Assembly: GCA_965221195.1 (NCBI GenBank)
Contig: OZ244864.1
Coordinates: 620,001 to 684,000, forward strand
Length of the DNA stretch: 64,000 bases
Direction: 5' to 3'
From: Poriferisodalis sp965221195
Lineage (GTDB): Bacteria; Actinomycetota; Acidimicrobiia; Acidimicrobiales; Poriferisodalaceae
Shown: positions 16,638 to 25,151 of the stretch, piece after piece
Position numbering within the stretch: the first letter of the stretch is position 1
How the letters are laid out: each line of letters opens with the position of its first letter
Position numbers and translations under genes: made by a program
Notes under the pieces: generated by a model
What the model was told of the DNA's origin: nothing
Database searches by the model: none
What the model saw: only the letters and a program-made list of their open reading frames with translations

Positions 16638-17684
16638 ATGGGTAGCGAGAAGAGACAACGCCAGCGCGAGAATCGGATGCGGGCAATCGCCGAAGCCGAA
16701 CGCTCTAAGAAACGCTCCACTATCGGGCGCAAGTTGACCCGGGTGATGCTCGCCGTGGCTGCAGTGGTACTTGCGTTGTTGCTATGGAGCGTCCTCAGCG
16801 GCGACAACAGTGACGAAAACAACAGCGAGAACATCGACGAGGCCGCGGCCGACGCGCCCGCCGTTGAGGCGTTTGAGACCGACGAGCCAAACGAACCCGC
16901 CTCAGCATCAGACGACAGCACGCCCAACAACAGCAACCAAGCAGACAGCGACGCAGTCCCCGATGACGCAACCCCCGACGACGCAGCCCCCGATGAAGAA
17001 GATCAGGCACCAGACAGCGAACCCAGCGACAGCGACGACCGAGTGGCAACCGACGAACCGGCACCGCATCGCTGCCCCGCCGAAGACGGCAGCGACGGCC
17101 CTCGCAATCAGCTCACGCAAGCCCCGCCCAACTGCATCGACCCTGCGACGCTGTACACGGCAGCCTTCGACACAAACCGTGGAGCCTTCACGCTCGTGTT
17201 AGATCCCGCACTCGATCCTGTGAGCGTCAACAACTTCATCGTCTTAGCGCGTTGGGGTGCCTATGACGGCACCTTGTTCCACCGGGTCATCGAGGACTTC
17301 ATGATCCAAGGCGGCGATGTTCAGTTGCAATCCGGCACCGGAGGACCGGGCTATCAGTTCACCGGAGAGTTCCCCCGTGAGGACTGGTACCGGCCAGGCG
17401 CGCTCGCAATGGCCAACCGCGGCAATCCCGCATCCAACGGGGCACAGTTCTTCATCATCACCGGTCTCAACGGAGTTGGCTTGCCGGCGCTGTACTCCCC
17501 CATGGGCCAAGTGATCGAAGGTCTCAATGTTGTCTGTGCAATAGAGTCCACCGAGACCGACGGTAGCGACGCTCCGTTTGATGAGGTCGTCGTAGACAGT
17601 GTGACTATCACCGAAGCCACCGATGCCCAAGCCAGTGCCTACGCCGAAACCCAAGAAGGCGAACGATTCGTTGACGGCTGTTGA
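16638..17684 (+). CDS. Cyclophilin-type peptidyl-prolyl isomerase, membrane-anchored
   Basis: A 348-residue protein. Residues 1-35 are basic and charged, about 32-55 form one membrane span (RVMLAVAAVVLALLLWSVLS), and about 56-165 are a highly acidic, disordered Asp/Glu/Pro/Ser linker. The C-terminal cyclophilin domain holds YDGTLFHRVIEDFMIQGGDVQ, ANRGNPASNGAQFFI and the following LYSPMGQVIEGL. It probably acts outside the cytoplasmic membrane on secreted proteins. The ATG at 16638 has GGGAGCG upstream. The DNA repeat that follows its stop makes a spurious extension of the next gene. Confidence 0.92.
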   Translation: MGSEKRQRQRENRMRAIAEAERSKKRSTIGRKLTRVMLAVAAVVLALLLWSVLSGDNSDENNSENIDEAAADAPAVEAFETDEPNEPASASDDSTPNNSNQADSDAVPDDATPDDAAPDEEDQAPDSEPSDSDDRVATDEPAPHRCPAEDGSDGPRNQLTQAPPNCIDPATLYTAAFDTNRGAFTLVLDPALDPVSVNNFIVLARWGAYDGTLFHRVIEDFMIQGGDVQLQSGTGGPGYQFTGEFPREDWYRPGALAMANRGNPASNGAQFFIITGLNGVGLPALYSPMGQVIEGLNVVCAIESTETDGSDAPFDEVVVDSVTITEATDAQASAYAETQEGERFVDGC

Positions 17685-17698
17685 TCTTCGGCACCAAC

Positions 17699-17773
17699 GG
17701 CAGCCCAGCAACAGGCAGCCCAGCAACAGGCAGCCCAGCAACAGGCAGCCCAGCAACAGGCAGCCCAGTGACG
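17699..17773 (+). repeat. 15-base tandem repeat, five units, after the cyclophilin gene
   Basis: GGCAGCCCAGCAACA is repeated perfectly at 17699, 17714, 17729 and 17744, with a variant at 17759. It begins 15 bases after the stop codon and ends 20 bases before the aat start. Confidence 0.95.
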
Positions 17774-17793
17774 GCAGACATAGGCTCGCGCCG

Positions 17794-18501
17794 ATGCCGC
17801 GCCAGCCCCTTGACGGCCCAACGGAGCCGCCTGCGTCAAGATGGTCGTTCCCACCGGTGTCAACGGCCGACGAGGGTGGACTGGTGGGTGCCGGTGCCGA
17901 CCTCAAACCCGGCACACTGCTCAGCGCGTACCGATCGGGGTTGTTTCCGATGCCGCTGGACGATGCCATCGGCTGGTGGTCGCCGGACCCTCGTGGCATC
18001 TTGCCGCTCGGTTCCCTGCGTGTCAGCCGGTCGCTACGGCGGGCGTGCCGTCGTTTCGATATCCGCGTCAACACGGCTTTTGGTCAAGTGCTGGCATCAT
18101 GCGCAGACCCGGCCCGGCCCCACGGCTGGATCAACAACGACATAGAGAACGCTTACCTAGCTCTGCATGAGATGGGATGGGCACACAGCGTGGAAGCTTG
18201 GCTCGACGACGAAATGGTGGGAGGTCTCTACGGAGTGGCCGTGGGCGCCCTATTCGCCGGGGAATCGATGTTCCACACCCACAGCGATGCCTCAAAGGTG
18301 GCGCTGGTCGCCCTCGTCGATGCGCTCAAGGTGACCGGTGGAGCTCTACTAGATGTGCAGTGGGCAACCCCGCATCTGGCCGGGCTGGGCGCTATAGAAG
18401 TTGAGCGGGAGACGTACCTCGAACTCTTGGCCGAGGCCATTACCCGTCCGCTGCCGGAGATTTGGCTGCGACCGATGGTCTTCCGGATGCTCGAAGGCTG
18501 A
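17794..18501 (+). CDS. aat: Leucyl/phenylalanyl-tRNA-protein transferase
   Basis: A 235-residue enzyme that adds Leu or Phe from tRNA to proteins with N-terminal Arg or Lys, marking them for the N-degron pathway. Typical blocks are GTLLSAYRSGLFPMP, GWWSPDPRGILPL, GWINNDIENAYLALHEMGWAHSVEAW, GLYGVAVGALFAGESMFH and DVQWATPHLAGLGA. The ATG at 17794 is preferred to an upstream start because the upstream region translates the 15-base repeat. Confidence 0.94.
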   Translation: MPRQPLDGPTEPPASRWSFPPVSTADEGGLVGAGADLKPGTLLSAYRSGLFPMPLDDAIGWWSPDPRGILPLGSLRVSRSLRRACRRFDIRVNTAFGQVLASCADPARPHGWINNDIENAYLALHEMGWAHSVEAWLDDEMVGGLYGVAVGALFAGESMFHTHSDASKVALVALVDALKVTGGALLDVQWATPHLAGLGAIEVERETYLELLAEAITRPLPEIWLRPMVFRMLEG

Positions 18502-18574
18502 GTCGGTTGAATGTTTCTGCTTTGCAGTTGATCGCCGCTGTGTTACAGCATCACTGGCAACAGCGCAACCAGCC

Positions 18575-20545
18575 ATGACAGCGCCTCGCGCCTCGCGGCG
18601 CGACCGGCCGTGGCTCATGCGCACCTACTCGGGTCACTCAACCGCCCGGGCATCAAACGAGCTCTACCGGTCGATGCTGGCCAAAGGCCAGACGGGACTA
18701 TCGGTGGCCTTCGATCTTCCCACTCAGACCGGTTATGACCCCGACCATCCGATGGCACGCGGGGAGGTGGGCAAAGTGGGTGTACCGGTGACGCATCTCG
18801 GTCACATGGCCCAGCTCATGCGCGACATTCCACCTGACGCCATGAACACCTCAATGACCATCAACGCCACCGCTCCGTGGCTGCTGAGCCTCTACATCGC
18901 CAATGCACAAAACGTAGGTGTGCCATCGGAGATGCTTCGGGGCACAACGCAGAACGACATCGTGAAGGAGTACCTGAGCCGGGGTACGTACATCTACAGC
19001 CCACAGGCCAGCCGACGCCTCACCGTTGATGTCGTGGCGTACTGCTCGGAGCATGTGCCGCAGTGGAATCCAATCAACGTTTGCAGCTACCACCTCCAAG
19101 AAGCAGGTGCCACACCCACCCAAGAGATCGCTTACGCGCTGGCGACCGCGATCGATGTGCTGGACGCGGTGCGCGACAGCGGCAAAGTGCCCTCCGACCG
19201 CTTCGACGCAACAGTGGGCAGCATTTCTTTCTTCGTTAACGCTGGCATAAGGTTTGTTGAAGAAGTGTGCAAGGTGCGGGCGTTCACTCAGATGTGGGAC
19301 CGGATCTGTGCTGAGCGTTACGGCGTAACCGATCCGAAGCTGCGTCGCTTCCGTTACGGCGTGCAGGTGAACTCGCTCGGGCTGACTGAAGCGCAACCTG
19401 AGAACAACGTGGCCCGGATCACGCTCGAAGCTCTCGGCGTGACGCTGTCGCAAGCAGCCCGCGCCCGTTCGTTGCAGCTCCCCGCGTGGAACGAGGCACT
19501 GGGACTTCCTCGGCCATGGGATCAGCAGTGGTCGCTGCGGATCCAGCAGGTCCTCGCCCACGAGACCGACTTGTTAGAGTACGGCGACATTTTTGACGGT
19601 TCGGTGGTGGTTGAGGGCCGAACAGCCGAGTTGGTGGCCTCGGCAGAGGCGGAGTTGGACGACGTAGTTGCCATGGGCGGAGCGTTTGCAGCGATTGACG
19701 AACTGAAGCGGCGACTGGTGGCGAGTCACACCGAACGAGTGCGCCTCATCGAGAGCGGAGATCTCACTGTGGTGGGCGTGAACGAGTTCACCGAAACCGC
19801 GCCGTCGCCGTTGGAGGGCGAGGAGTCGATCCTGCGCGTGGATCCCGATGTGGAGGCCGAGCTGGTCGCCGATCTCGAACACTGGCGGAGCGCCCGCGAT
19901 TCAAACCGAGTCGTTGCTGCCTTGGAAGACCTACGAGTGGCAGCGAGCGGCGATGTCAACATCATGGGGCCGAGCATTGAGGCCGCTCATGCCGGGGTGA
20001 CCACCGGCGAATGGGCCCAAGCACTGCGAGAAGTGTTCGGCGAGTTCCGAGCTCCGACCGGCCTAGGGGCTGCGACCGGCAGATCACGGGTACCGAGCTT
20101 GGCCTCGGTGGCTCAGAGATGTGCCGCCATGGTGGGCGGACCACCCAGAGTGCTGGTCGCAAAACCCGGTCTCGACGGCCATTCCAACGGTGCCGAGCAG
20201 GTGGCAGTTGCAGCCCGGGACGCCGGCATGGAGGTGGTGTACGAAGGCATCCGCCTCACCCCAAGCCATATTGCAGCAACCGCACGAGACGAAGATGTTG
20301 ACGTGATCGGCCTGTCGATCCTGTCGGGCAGCCATCTGGAGCTGGTGCCCGAGGTGCTGTCGTGCCTCGCCGCTGAGGGTGTGAGCGCTCCGGTGGTGGT
20401 CGGCGGCATCATCCCGCCCGCAGACCATCAAACGCTTCGAGATGCGGGCGTTGCCGCCGTGTACACCCCGAAAAATTTTGAGCTGTCGGCGATCATGGCC
20501 GACATTGCCGAACTCGCCGAGCGCTCACGCGCCAGATCGAACTGA
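18575..20545 (+). CDS. ecm: Ethylmalonyl-CoA mutase, B12-dependent
   Basis: A 656-residue acyl-CoA mutase of the MeaA/Ecm type. It opens DRPWLMRTYSGHSTARASNELY and carries GLSVAFDLPTQTGYDPDHP, INATAPWLLSLY, GTTQNDIVKEYLSRGTY, NPINVCSYHLQEAGAT and GVQVNSLGLTEAQPENN. The C-terminal cobalamin domain has the D534-x-H536-xx-G motif (DGHSNG). Both domains on one chain of this length fit Ecm, which turns ethylmalonyl-CoA into methylsuccinyl-CoA; methylmalonyl-CoA mutase is the close alternative. Crotonyl-CoA carboxylase/reductase and an epimerase at 61-63 kb support the Ecm call. The ATG at 18575 is preferred over a start inside aat. Confidence 0.9.
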   Translation: MTAPRASRRDRPWLMRTYSGHSTARASNELYRSMLAKGQTGLSVAFDLPTQTGYDPDHPMARGEVGKVGVPVTHLGHMAQLMRDIPPDAMNTSMTINATAPWLLSLYIANAQNVGVPSEMLRGTTQNDIVKEYLSRGTYIYSPQASRRLTVDVVAYCSEHVPQWNPINVCSYHLQEAGATPTQEIAYALATAIDVLDAVRDSGKVPSDRFDATVGSISFFVNAGIRFVEEVCKVRAFTQMWDRICAERYGVTDPKLRRFRYGVQVNSLGLTEAQPENNVARITLEALGVTLSQAARARSLQLPAWNEALGLPRPWDQQWSLRIQQVLAHETDLLEYGDIFDGSVVVEGRTAELVASAEAELDDVVAMGGAFAAIDELKRRLVASHTERVRLIESGDLTVVGVNEFTETAPSPLEGEESILRVDPDVEAELVADLEHWRSARDSNRVVAALEDLRVAASGDVNIMGPSIEAAHAGVTTGEWAQALREVFGEFRAPTGLGAATGRSRVPSLASVAQRCAAMVGGPPRVLVAKPGLDGHSNGAEQVAVAARDAGMEVVYEGIRLTPSHIAATARDEDVDVIGLSILSGSHLELVPEVLSCLAAEGVSAPVVVGGIIPPADHQTLRDAGVAAVYTPKNFELSAIMADIAELAERSRARSN

Positions 20546-20549
20546 GCGC

Positions 20550-21095
20550 GTGCCTAAGAAAGCCAACCGTGTCAGCCGTTACCGGCTCATCAAGCTGTTC
20601 GTTCCGGCGTTCTTCGCGTTCTACTTGGTGATGATCCCGCTCCACGCGGTGCTCGAAACCGAGCACTCTGAGGTCTTTCCGTTCTTCGATTGGAAGCTCT
20701 TTGCCGAGGTACCCGACTGGACAACAACCGAGTTCGCACTGGTCGTTGATGCCATCGACGGCGAGCCGACCGAGGGCAGCTACTACCTCATCCCGAGCTC
20801 CGACATCCGTAACTGGAAAGTGGCCCGGTCGATTGGCCGAGTGTGCCGTCGGGGCGACCCGTGCGACGACATGGTGGCCGACGTGCTGGTGCCGATCGTA
20901 AAGCAAGCGCTGGGAGACCGCAGTGTTGATTTCAGCATCATCAACGCTGAAGTCGATTTGCGCGTCGTCCGCGACGGCATTGATGAACTCGCCAACGGCA
21001 CTGCGACGAGGACTGACTTCTTCCGGCCTACCGAAATCATCGGCCAGTGGAACACCGAGACCGGCCGCATCGGGCAGGCCGCGGACGGCGGGTAA
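20550..21095 (+). CDS. Membrane-anchored hypothetical protein paired with an HTTM protein
   Basis: A 181-residue protein from the GTG at 20550. One membrane span near residues 15-33 (LFVPAFFAFYLVMIPLHAV) is followed by a soluble domain (SEVFPFFDWKLFAEVPDW, PSSDIRNWKV, two cysteines in VCRRGDPCDD). No known family was recognised. It starts four bases after the ecm stop and ends six bases before the HTTM-DCC gene, so it is probably co-translated and functionally linked with the latter. Confidence 0.7.
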   Translation: MPKKANRVSRYRLIKLFVPAFFAFYLVMIPLHAVLETEHSEVFPFFDWKLFAEVPDWTTTEFALVVDAIDGEPTEGSYYLIPSSDIRNWKVARSIGRVCRRGDPCDDMVADVLVPIVKQALGDRSVDFSIINAEVDLRVVRDGIDELANGTATRTDFFRPTEIIGQWNTETGRIGQAADGG

Positions 21096-21101
21096 GCGGC
21101 T

Positions 21102-22499
21102 GTGCGTACCAAACGTTGCGTCCGTTGGCTCCGTAAGTCGGTGCTGTGTGTCGGCAGCCCCGAGCGCCGATCGGCGGCTGAACTCTCGCGGGCCGCCGCC
21201 GATGTGGTCATGCTCAGCCGCTTTTACTACGTATTTCTCGCTTTCAGCATCGGCACCACAAGGTTTAGGTTCAGCCAGGCGTACCCCGGGCGGCCCCCGA
21301 CCGCGCCGCTGTGGCCCATTGAGATCATCGAATGGCTAACCGGGTGGGGATGGTTCGCACGCGACCAAGCGGTGACGATGGCCGGGTTCGGGTTGGCCGT
21401 TGCCGCTGCAGCCTTCCCCAGAACCTTGCTGTGGCGTCTCGGCAGCTTTGCCTACCTGTTGGTGCATGTGTCGCTCGACAACTCATACGGCTCCATCAAC
21501 CACGGCTCCCACGTCATCGTCTTCGTAGGTTTCGCGCTGCTGTTCCTGCCGGGCCGTGATGGGGAAGGGAGGGGTCAGCGCATGTCACGCACAAGCGTGC
21601 TGCAATGCCTCAATGTCTTGTGGTTCGCGCAGGGCTTGATCTTGCTGTCGTACACACTGGCGGGCTTTCAGAAGCTCTGGCACAGCCGCCTCGAAGTGTT
21701 TGCACTCGACTCAATGTCGAGGATTCTCATAGATCGAGCGGTTAGTACAGCGGAGGTCATCCCAGAGCTGTTGCCGTTCGCGTTGCGGCACAACTGGCTG
21801 ACACAGTCAACGTGGTGGGCGACGCTCTACATCGAAGTCTTTGCGTTGTTGGTGGTGTTCCGACCCCACCTGCATCGTCTTTGGGGCGCTGTGCTGATGC
21901 TGTTCCACATCATGAGCAATTGGCTAATGAACATCACCTTTCCGTTCAATGTGTTAATGCCCGGCCTGTTCTTGCTGCTGTCGCCACTCGCGCCGACGCG
22001 GTTCTCCCTGTCGGGCACGCTTGGGTCGCTGCCGATCGTGGGCATCGGAGTTCGTGCTATCGAGCGTCGGCGGCAGTCACAACGAGCGCAACAGCCGCGA
22101 CACGCCAGCCGCGTCTGGCTGGTGTACGACGGCGAATGTCCCATGTGCAGCAACTACGCCCAGCTCCTGCGCCTGCGTCAATCGGTGGACGAGTTCGTGC
22201 TGGTTGATGCGCGCCAGGGCGGGCCGATCGTTGAGGAGGTGCGCCGTTTGCCTCACAATCTCAACGACGCAATGGTGGTCAAGATCGGCGAGCAGTACTA
22301 CGTCGGACACGAGGCGTTGCGTGTTTTGGCACTGCTGGCAGAGGGTCGCGGTGCGTTCAACAAGCTCAACCGGTTGGCGTTCAGTTCGTCGTTGATCGCG
22401 CGTCTCGCCTATCCGCTAATGCAAGCCGTCCGCCGAGTACTCCTCAAGCTGAAGGGCATAGCGCCAATCCCGTCCGGTGACGGTGTCTCACCCCGTTGA
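21102..22499 (+). CDS. HTTM (vitamin K-carboxylase-like) membrane protein fused to a DCC thiol-oxidoreductase domain
   Basis: A 465-residue protein. Residues about 40-310 hold several membrane spans of the HTTM/VKG-carboxylase-like fold (WFARDQAVTMAGFGLAVAAAAF, HVSLDNSYGSINHGSHVIVF, WWATLYIEVFALLVVF, LFHIMSNWLMNI). From about 342 there is a DCC domain: VWLVYDGECPMCSNYA, with a CPMC thiol pair and LVDARQGG. DCC proteins have a thioredoxin-like fold. The function is unknown; the pairing with a small membrane partner suggests redox-linked membrane chemistry, which is inference. Confidence 0.82.
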   Translation: MRTKRCVRWLRKSVLCVGSPERRSAAELSRAAADVVMLSRFYYVFLAFSIGTTRFRFSQAYPGRPPTAPLWPIEIIEWLTGWGWFARDQAVTMAGFGLAVAAAAFPRTLLWRLGSFAYLLVHVSLDNSYGSINHGSHVIVFVGFALLFLPGRDGEGRGQRMSRTSVLQCLNVLWFAQGLILLSYTLAGFQKLWHSRLEVFALDSMSRILIDRAVSTAEVIPELLPFALRHNWLTQSTWWATLYIEVFALLVVFRPHLHRLWGAVLMLFHIMSNWLMNITFPFNVLMPGLFLLLSPLAPTRFSLSGTLGSLPIVGIGVRAIERRRQSQRAQQPRHASRVWLVYDGECPMCSNYAQLLRLRQSVDEFVLVDARQGGPIVEEVRRLPHNLNDAMVVKIGEQYYVGHEALRVLALLAEGRGAFNKLNRLAFSSSLIARLAYPLMQAVRRVLLKLKGIAPIPSGDGVSPR

Positions 22500-22520
22500 C
22501 ATGGGTTGACACCGTGTGTG

Positions 22521-22799
22521 TCAGCGGTAGCCGACTGCGGACCACGAGGTCGGTGTGTGCCATGGGCGAGCGCCAAAACGCCACCCACTCGGCGGCCCAG
22601 TCGGCCCAGCGGTGGGTGCTGCTTGGGGCCAGAGCAGCTCAACTGCGGAGACAATCGCTGCAACTTCTTGAGGAGTCGCCGCAGGCCTCATTGCGACCCC
22701 AGATGCCTCAAGCGCAGACTCCCCTAACGCAGACTCCTCAGGCGCAGCGGGAGCGGCCTGCTCGGGGCCTTGGGGTGCCAAAGCGGTCACTTCAACCAC
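22521..22799 (-). CDS. accE: Acyl-CoA carboxylase epsilon subunit-like protein
   Basis: A 92-residue protein from the ATG at 22799, immediately downstream of the carboxylase beta subunit. Residues about 1-38 are Ala/Pro-rich; the C-terminal ATPQEVAAIVSAVELLW and the closing GWRFGARPWHTPTSWSAVG match the small actinobacterial epsilon subunits that stimulate acyl-CoA carboxylase. The Ala/Glu-rich middle includes an ESALGESALEAS repeat. Position and size make the call likely despite weak conservation. Confidence 0.8.
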   Translation of the reverse strand: MVEVTALAPQGPEQAAPAAPEESALGESALEASGVAMRPAATPQEVAAIVSAVELLWPQAAPTAGPTGPPSGWRFGARPWHTPTSWSAVGYR

Positions 22800-22803
22800 T
22801 GCA

Positions 22804-24360
22804 CTACAGCGGCACGTTGCCGTGCTTGCGATGTGGCAGTTCTTCGCGCTTGGTGCCGATCATGTCAAACGCTGCGATGACCTTCTGGCGTGTCTCAGCG
22901 GGATCAATGACAGCGTCAACGATGCCCCGTTCAGCTGCGATGTAAGGGTTCGCGTATTTTTGGCTGTACTCCTCAACTAGCGCTGCCTTGCGGGCCTCAG
23001 GATCGGCGGCCTGCTGCAATTCGCTCCGATACAAGATCTCAACGGCACCTTGGGGACCCATCACAGCTAACTCCGCAGTAGGCCAAGCGAAGCTGACATC
23101 GCAGCCAACCGACTTGGAGTCCATCACGACGTAAGCACCGCCGTACGCCTTGCGGGTGATGACCTGAACCCGCGGCACGGTCGCCTCGCAATAGGCATAA
23201 AGCAACTTGGCACCATGCCGGATAATGCCACCGTGTTCTTGATCGACACCGGGTAGGAAGCCGGGCACATCCACAAAAGTCAGCAGCGGAATGTTGAACG
23301 CGTCGCAGAATCGCACAAAGCGCGCAGCCTTGGATGACGACTCGATGTCGAGCACACCGGCCATCACCATCGGCTGGTTACCCACCACACCCACGGATCG
23401 GCCACCGAGCCGAGCAAAACCGCACACAATCGAGGGGGCCCATGCGGCGTGGTACTCAAAAAACTCGCCGTCGTCAACGACTTCGGAAATCACCTGTTTG
23501 ATGTCGTAGGGCACGTTCGGGCTCTGGGGCATCAAGCCACGCAGCCCTTCACACATGCGGTCGGTGGCATCGGTCGGTTCAACGGTCGGCGGTGCGTCCA
23601 CGTTGTTGGACGGCAAAAACGACAGCAGATAGCGCACATCGTCGAGCACGGCCTTCTCGTCGGCGGCAACAAACGTCGCCACGCCCGACTTGGTGCTGTG
23701 CGAGCCAGCACCGCCGAGGTCTTCGAGCGTCACATCCTCACCGGTGACCGTCTTCACCACATCGGGGCCGGTGATGAACATGTGGCTGGAATCGCGCACC
23801 ATGAAGATGAAGTCGGTCATGGCCGGGGAGTAGACGGCACCGCCGGCGCAGGGCCCCAAAACGACGCTGATCTGCGGAATGACACCCGAGGCCAGCACGT
23901 TACGGCGGAAGATACCCCCGTAACCCGCCAGCGACACCACGCCTTCTTGGATACGGGCACCGGCGCCGTCGTTGAGGCCGATGATCGGGGCACCAACCGA
24001 GGCGGCGAGGTCCATGACTTTGTGGGTTTTCTCAGCGAACACTTCGCCGAGAGCACCGCCGAACACAGTGAAGTCTTGGCTAGCCACGAACACCTTGCGT
24101 CCGTCAATGTTGCCCCAGCCGGTGATGATGCCGTCGGTGTAGGGGCGCTCGTCGAGTCCGACATCGTGGGCTCGGTGACGGGCGAGCATGTCGAGTTCGT
24201 GAAACGTGCCTTTGTCGAAGAGATAGTCGATGCGCTCGCGGGCCAGCATCTTGCCCTTGTCGTGCTGTCGCTGCACAGCCCGCTGCGGACCGGCGTTAAG
24301 CGCCTCTTCCCGCCGACGGGCCAGCTCTTCAAGCCGTTCGTCCATGGTCAGCTCAGCCAT
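22804..24360 (-). CDS. pccB: Acyl-CoA (propionyl-CoA) carboxylase beta subunit
   Basis: A 518-residue carboxyltransferase. Blocks include RARERIDYLFDKGTFHELD-like sequence, DFTVFGGALGEVFAEK, IGLNDGAGARIQEGV, GPCAGGAVYSPAMTDFIFMV, DVPGFLPGVDQEHGGIIRHGAKLLYA and a C-terminal KAYGGAYVVMDSK and AVMGPQGAVEILYR. It transfers carboxyl from biotin to acyl-CoA. The biotin-carrying alpha subunit is not in this window. The epsilon gene follows four bases after the stop. Connects propionyl-CoA to methylmalonyl-CoA and the pathway genes at 18.6 and 61-63 kb. Confidence 0.96.
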   Translation of the reverse strand: MAELTMDERLEELARRREEALNAGPQRAVQRQHDKGKMLARERIDYLFDKGTFHELDMLARHRAHDVGLDERPYTDGIITGWGNIDGRKVFVASQDFTVFGGALGEVFAEKTHKVMDLAASVGAPIIGLNDGAGARIQEGVVSLAGYGGIFRRNVLASGVIPQISVVLGPCAGGAVYSPAMTDFIFMVRDSSHMFITGPDVVKTVTGEDVTLEDLGGAGSHSTKSGVATFVAADEKAVLDDVRYLLSFLPSNNVDAPPTVEPTDATDRMCEGLRGLMPQSPNVPYDIKQVISEVVDDGEFFEYHAAWAPSIVCGFARLGGRSVGVVGNQPMVMAGVLDIESSSKAARFVRFCDAFNIPLLTFVDVPGFLPGVDQEHGGIIRHGAKLLYAYCEATVPRVQVITRKAYGGAYVVMDSKSVGCDVSFAWPTAELAVMGPQGAVEILYRSELQQAADPEARKAALVEEYSQKYANPYIAAERGIVDAVIDPAETRQKVIAAFDMIGTKREELPHRKHGNVPL

Positions 24361-24474
24361 TCGCTAGAGCCTACGAGTTGGGACCGATCACGGTTCGCGA
24401 CCCGATCCTCACCGGATTTGGGCAGGACCTCTCTCGACTCTCGACAGACCTCGCAATCGACGTAAGCTCGGGGC

Positions 24475-24834
24475 ATGGAGCTGGGGTCTGTGCATCACGT
24501 ATCTGTCAACTGTGCCGATGTGGAGGCGACGGTGCCGTTCTATACCGACATCTTGGGCATGAAGGTGATTGACCGGCCCGACTTCGGCTTCAACGGACGC
24601 TGGCTGCGTACTGATGGCGGCGGTGAGGTGCATCTAATTGAGGTGCCCGACTGGGTGCCGCCCAAGGGTCAGCACTGGGCGTTCAAGGTAGACGACATTG
24701 ACGGTGCCGTCGCCGACCTGCGCGAAGCCGGCGTGAAGGTCAAAGATCCAGTGCCACTGCCGGGCACCACCGCCCGCCAGACGTTTTTCTTCGACCCGGC
24801 CGGCAACATGATCGAACTCAACCAGCCCGCCTGA
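24475..24834 (+). CDS. VOC-family (glyoxalase/dioxygenase fold) protein
   Basis: A 119-residue protein of two beta-alpha-beta-beta-beta halves: VHHVSVNCADVEATVPFYTDILGMKV and GQHWAFKVDDIDGAVADLREAGV, ending FFFDPAGNMIELNQPA. The metal-binding pattern H..E..H..E is present. The substrate is unknown. TAAGCT at 24463-24468 lies six bases before the ATG, suggesting a leaderless transcript. Confidence 0.85.
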   Translation: MELGSVHHVSVNCADVEATVPFYTDILGMKVIDRPDFGFNGRWLRTDGGGEVHLIEVPDWVPPKGQHWAFKVDDIDGAVADLREAGVKVKDPVPLPGTTARQTFFFDPAGNMIELNQPA

Positions 24835-25151
24835 GATCAGAACGCGTATAAGTCCGCAGCAGTCGCGTTATCTGTGGTCTCGGAATCGCTTTGCCCATCT
24901 GAGTTAGGCGAGCGCGGAATACAATCAAGATAGATGTTGCTATTCCGTTGTAGTCAAGGTACTGACCTGTTGTGATATTTTGGGAGCGAATACGCAGATA
25001 TTTGCCGCACAAAACCCGCTGATATTAAGACAAAAAACAGCATACGACGGCACTAAACACGATCAATAACCATGTGAACCATAACGGCGCGTCAAGGGTC
25101 GTGCAAAGAACGCGAGGCTTCGGCAAGGAAGCTTCAACTCCTGGTGATCGC
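24835..25151. other. AT-rich intergenic region without a clear gene
   Basis: This 317-base gap between the VOC gene and the convergent exonuclease gene is noticeably richer in A and T than its surroundings. Short ORFs inside show no recognisable features. I see no tRNA fold and no strong hairpin; a small RNA cannot be excluded. Confidence 0.4.

Noticed and set aside
17244..18074. 276-codon minus-strand ORF over the cyclophilin/aat boundary
   Set aside because: Antisense to two clear genes; its LLLGC repeats come from the 15-base DNA repeat.
18851..19561. 236-codon minus-strand ORF
   Set aside because: Antisense to ethylmalonyl-CoA mutase.
23449..24465. 338-codon plus-strand ORF
   Set aside because: Antisense shadow of the carboxylase beta gene; no recognisable domain.
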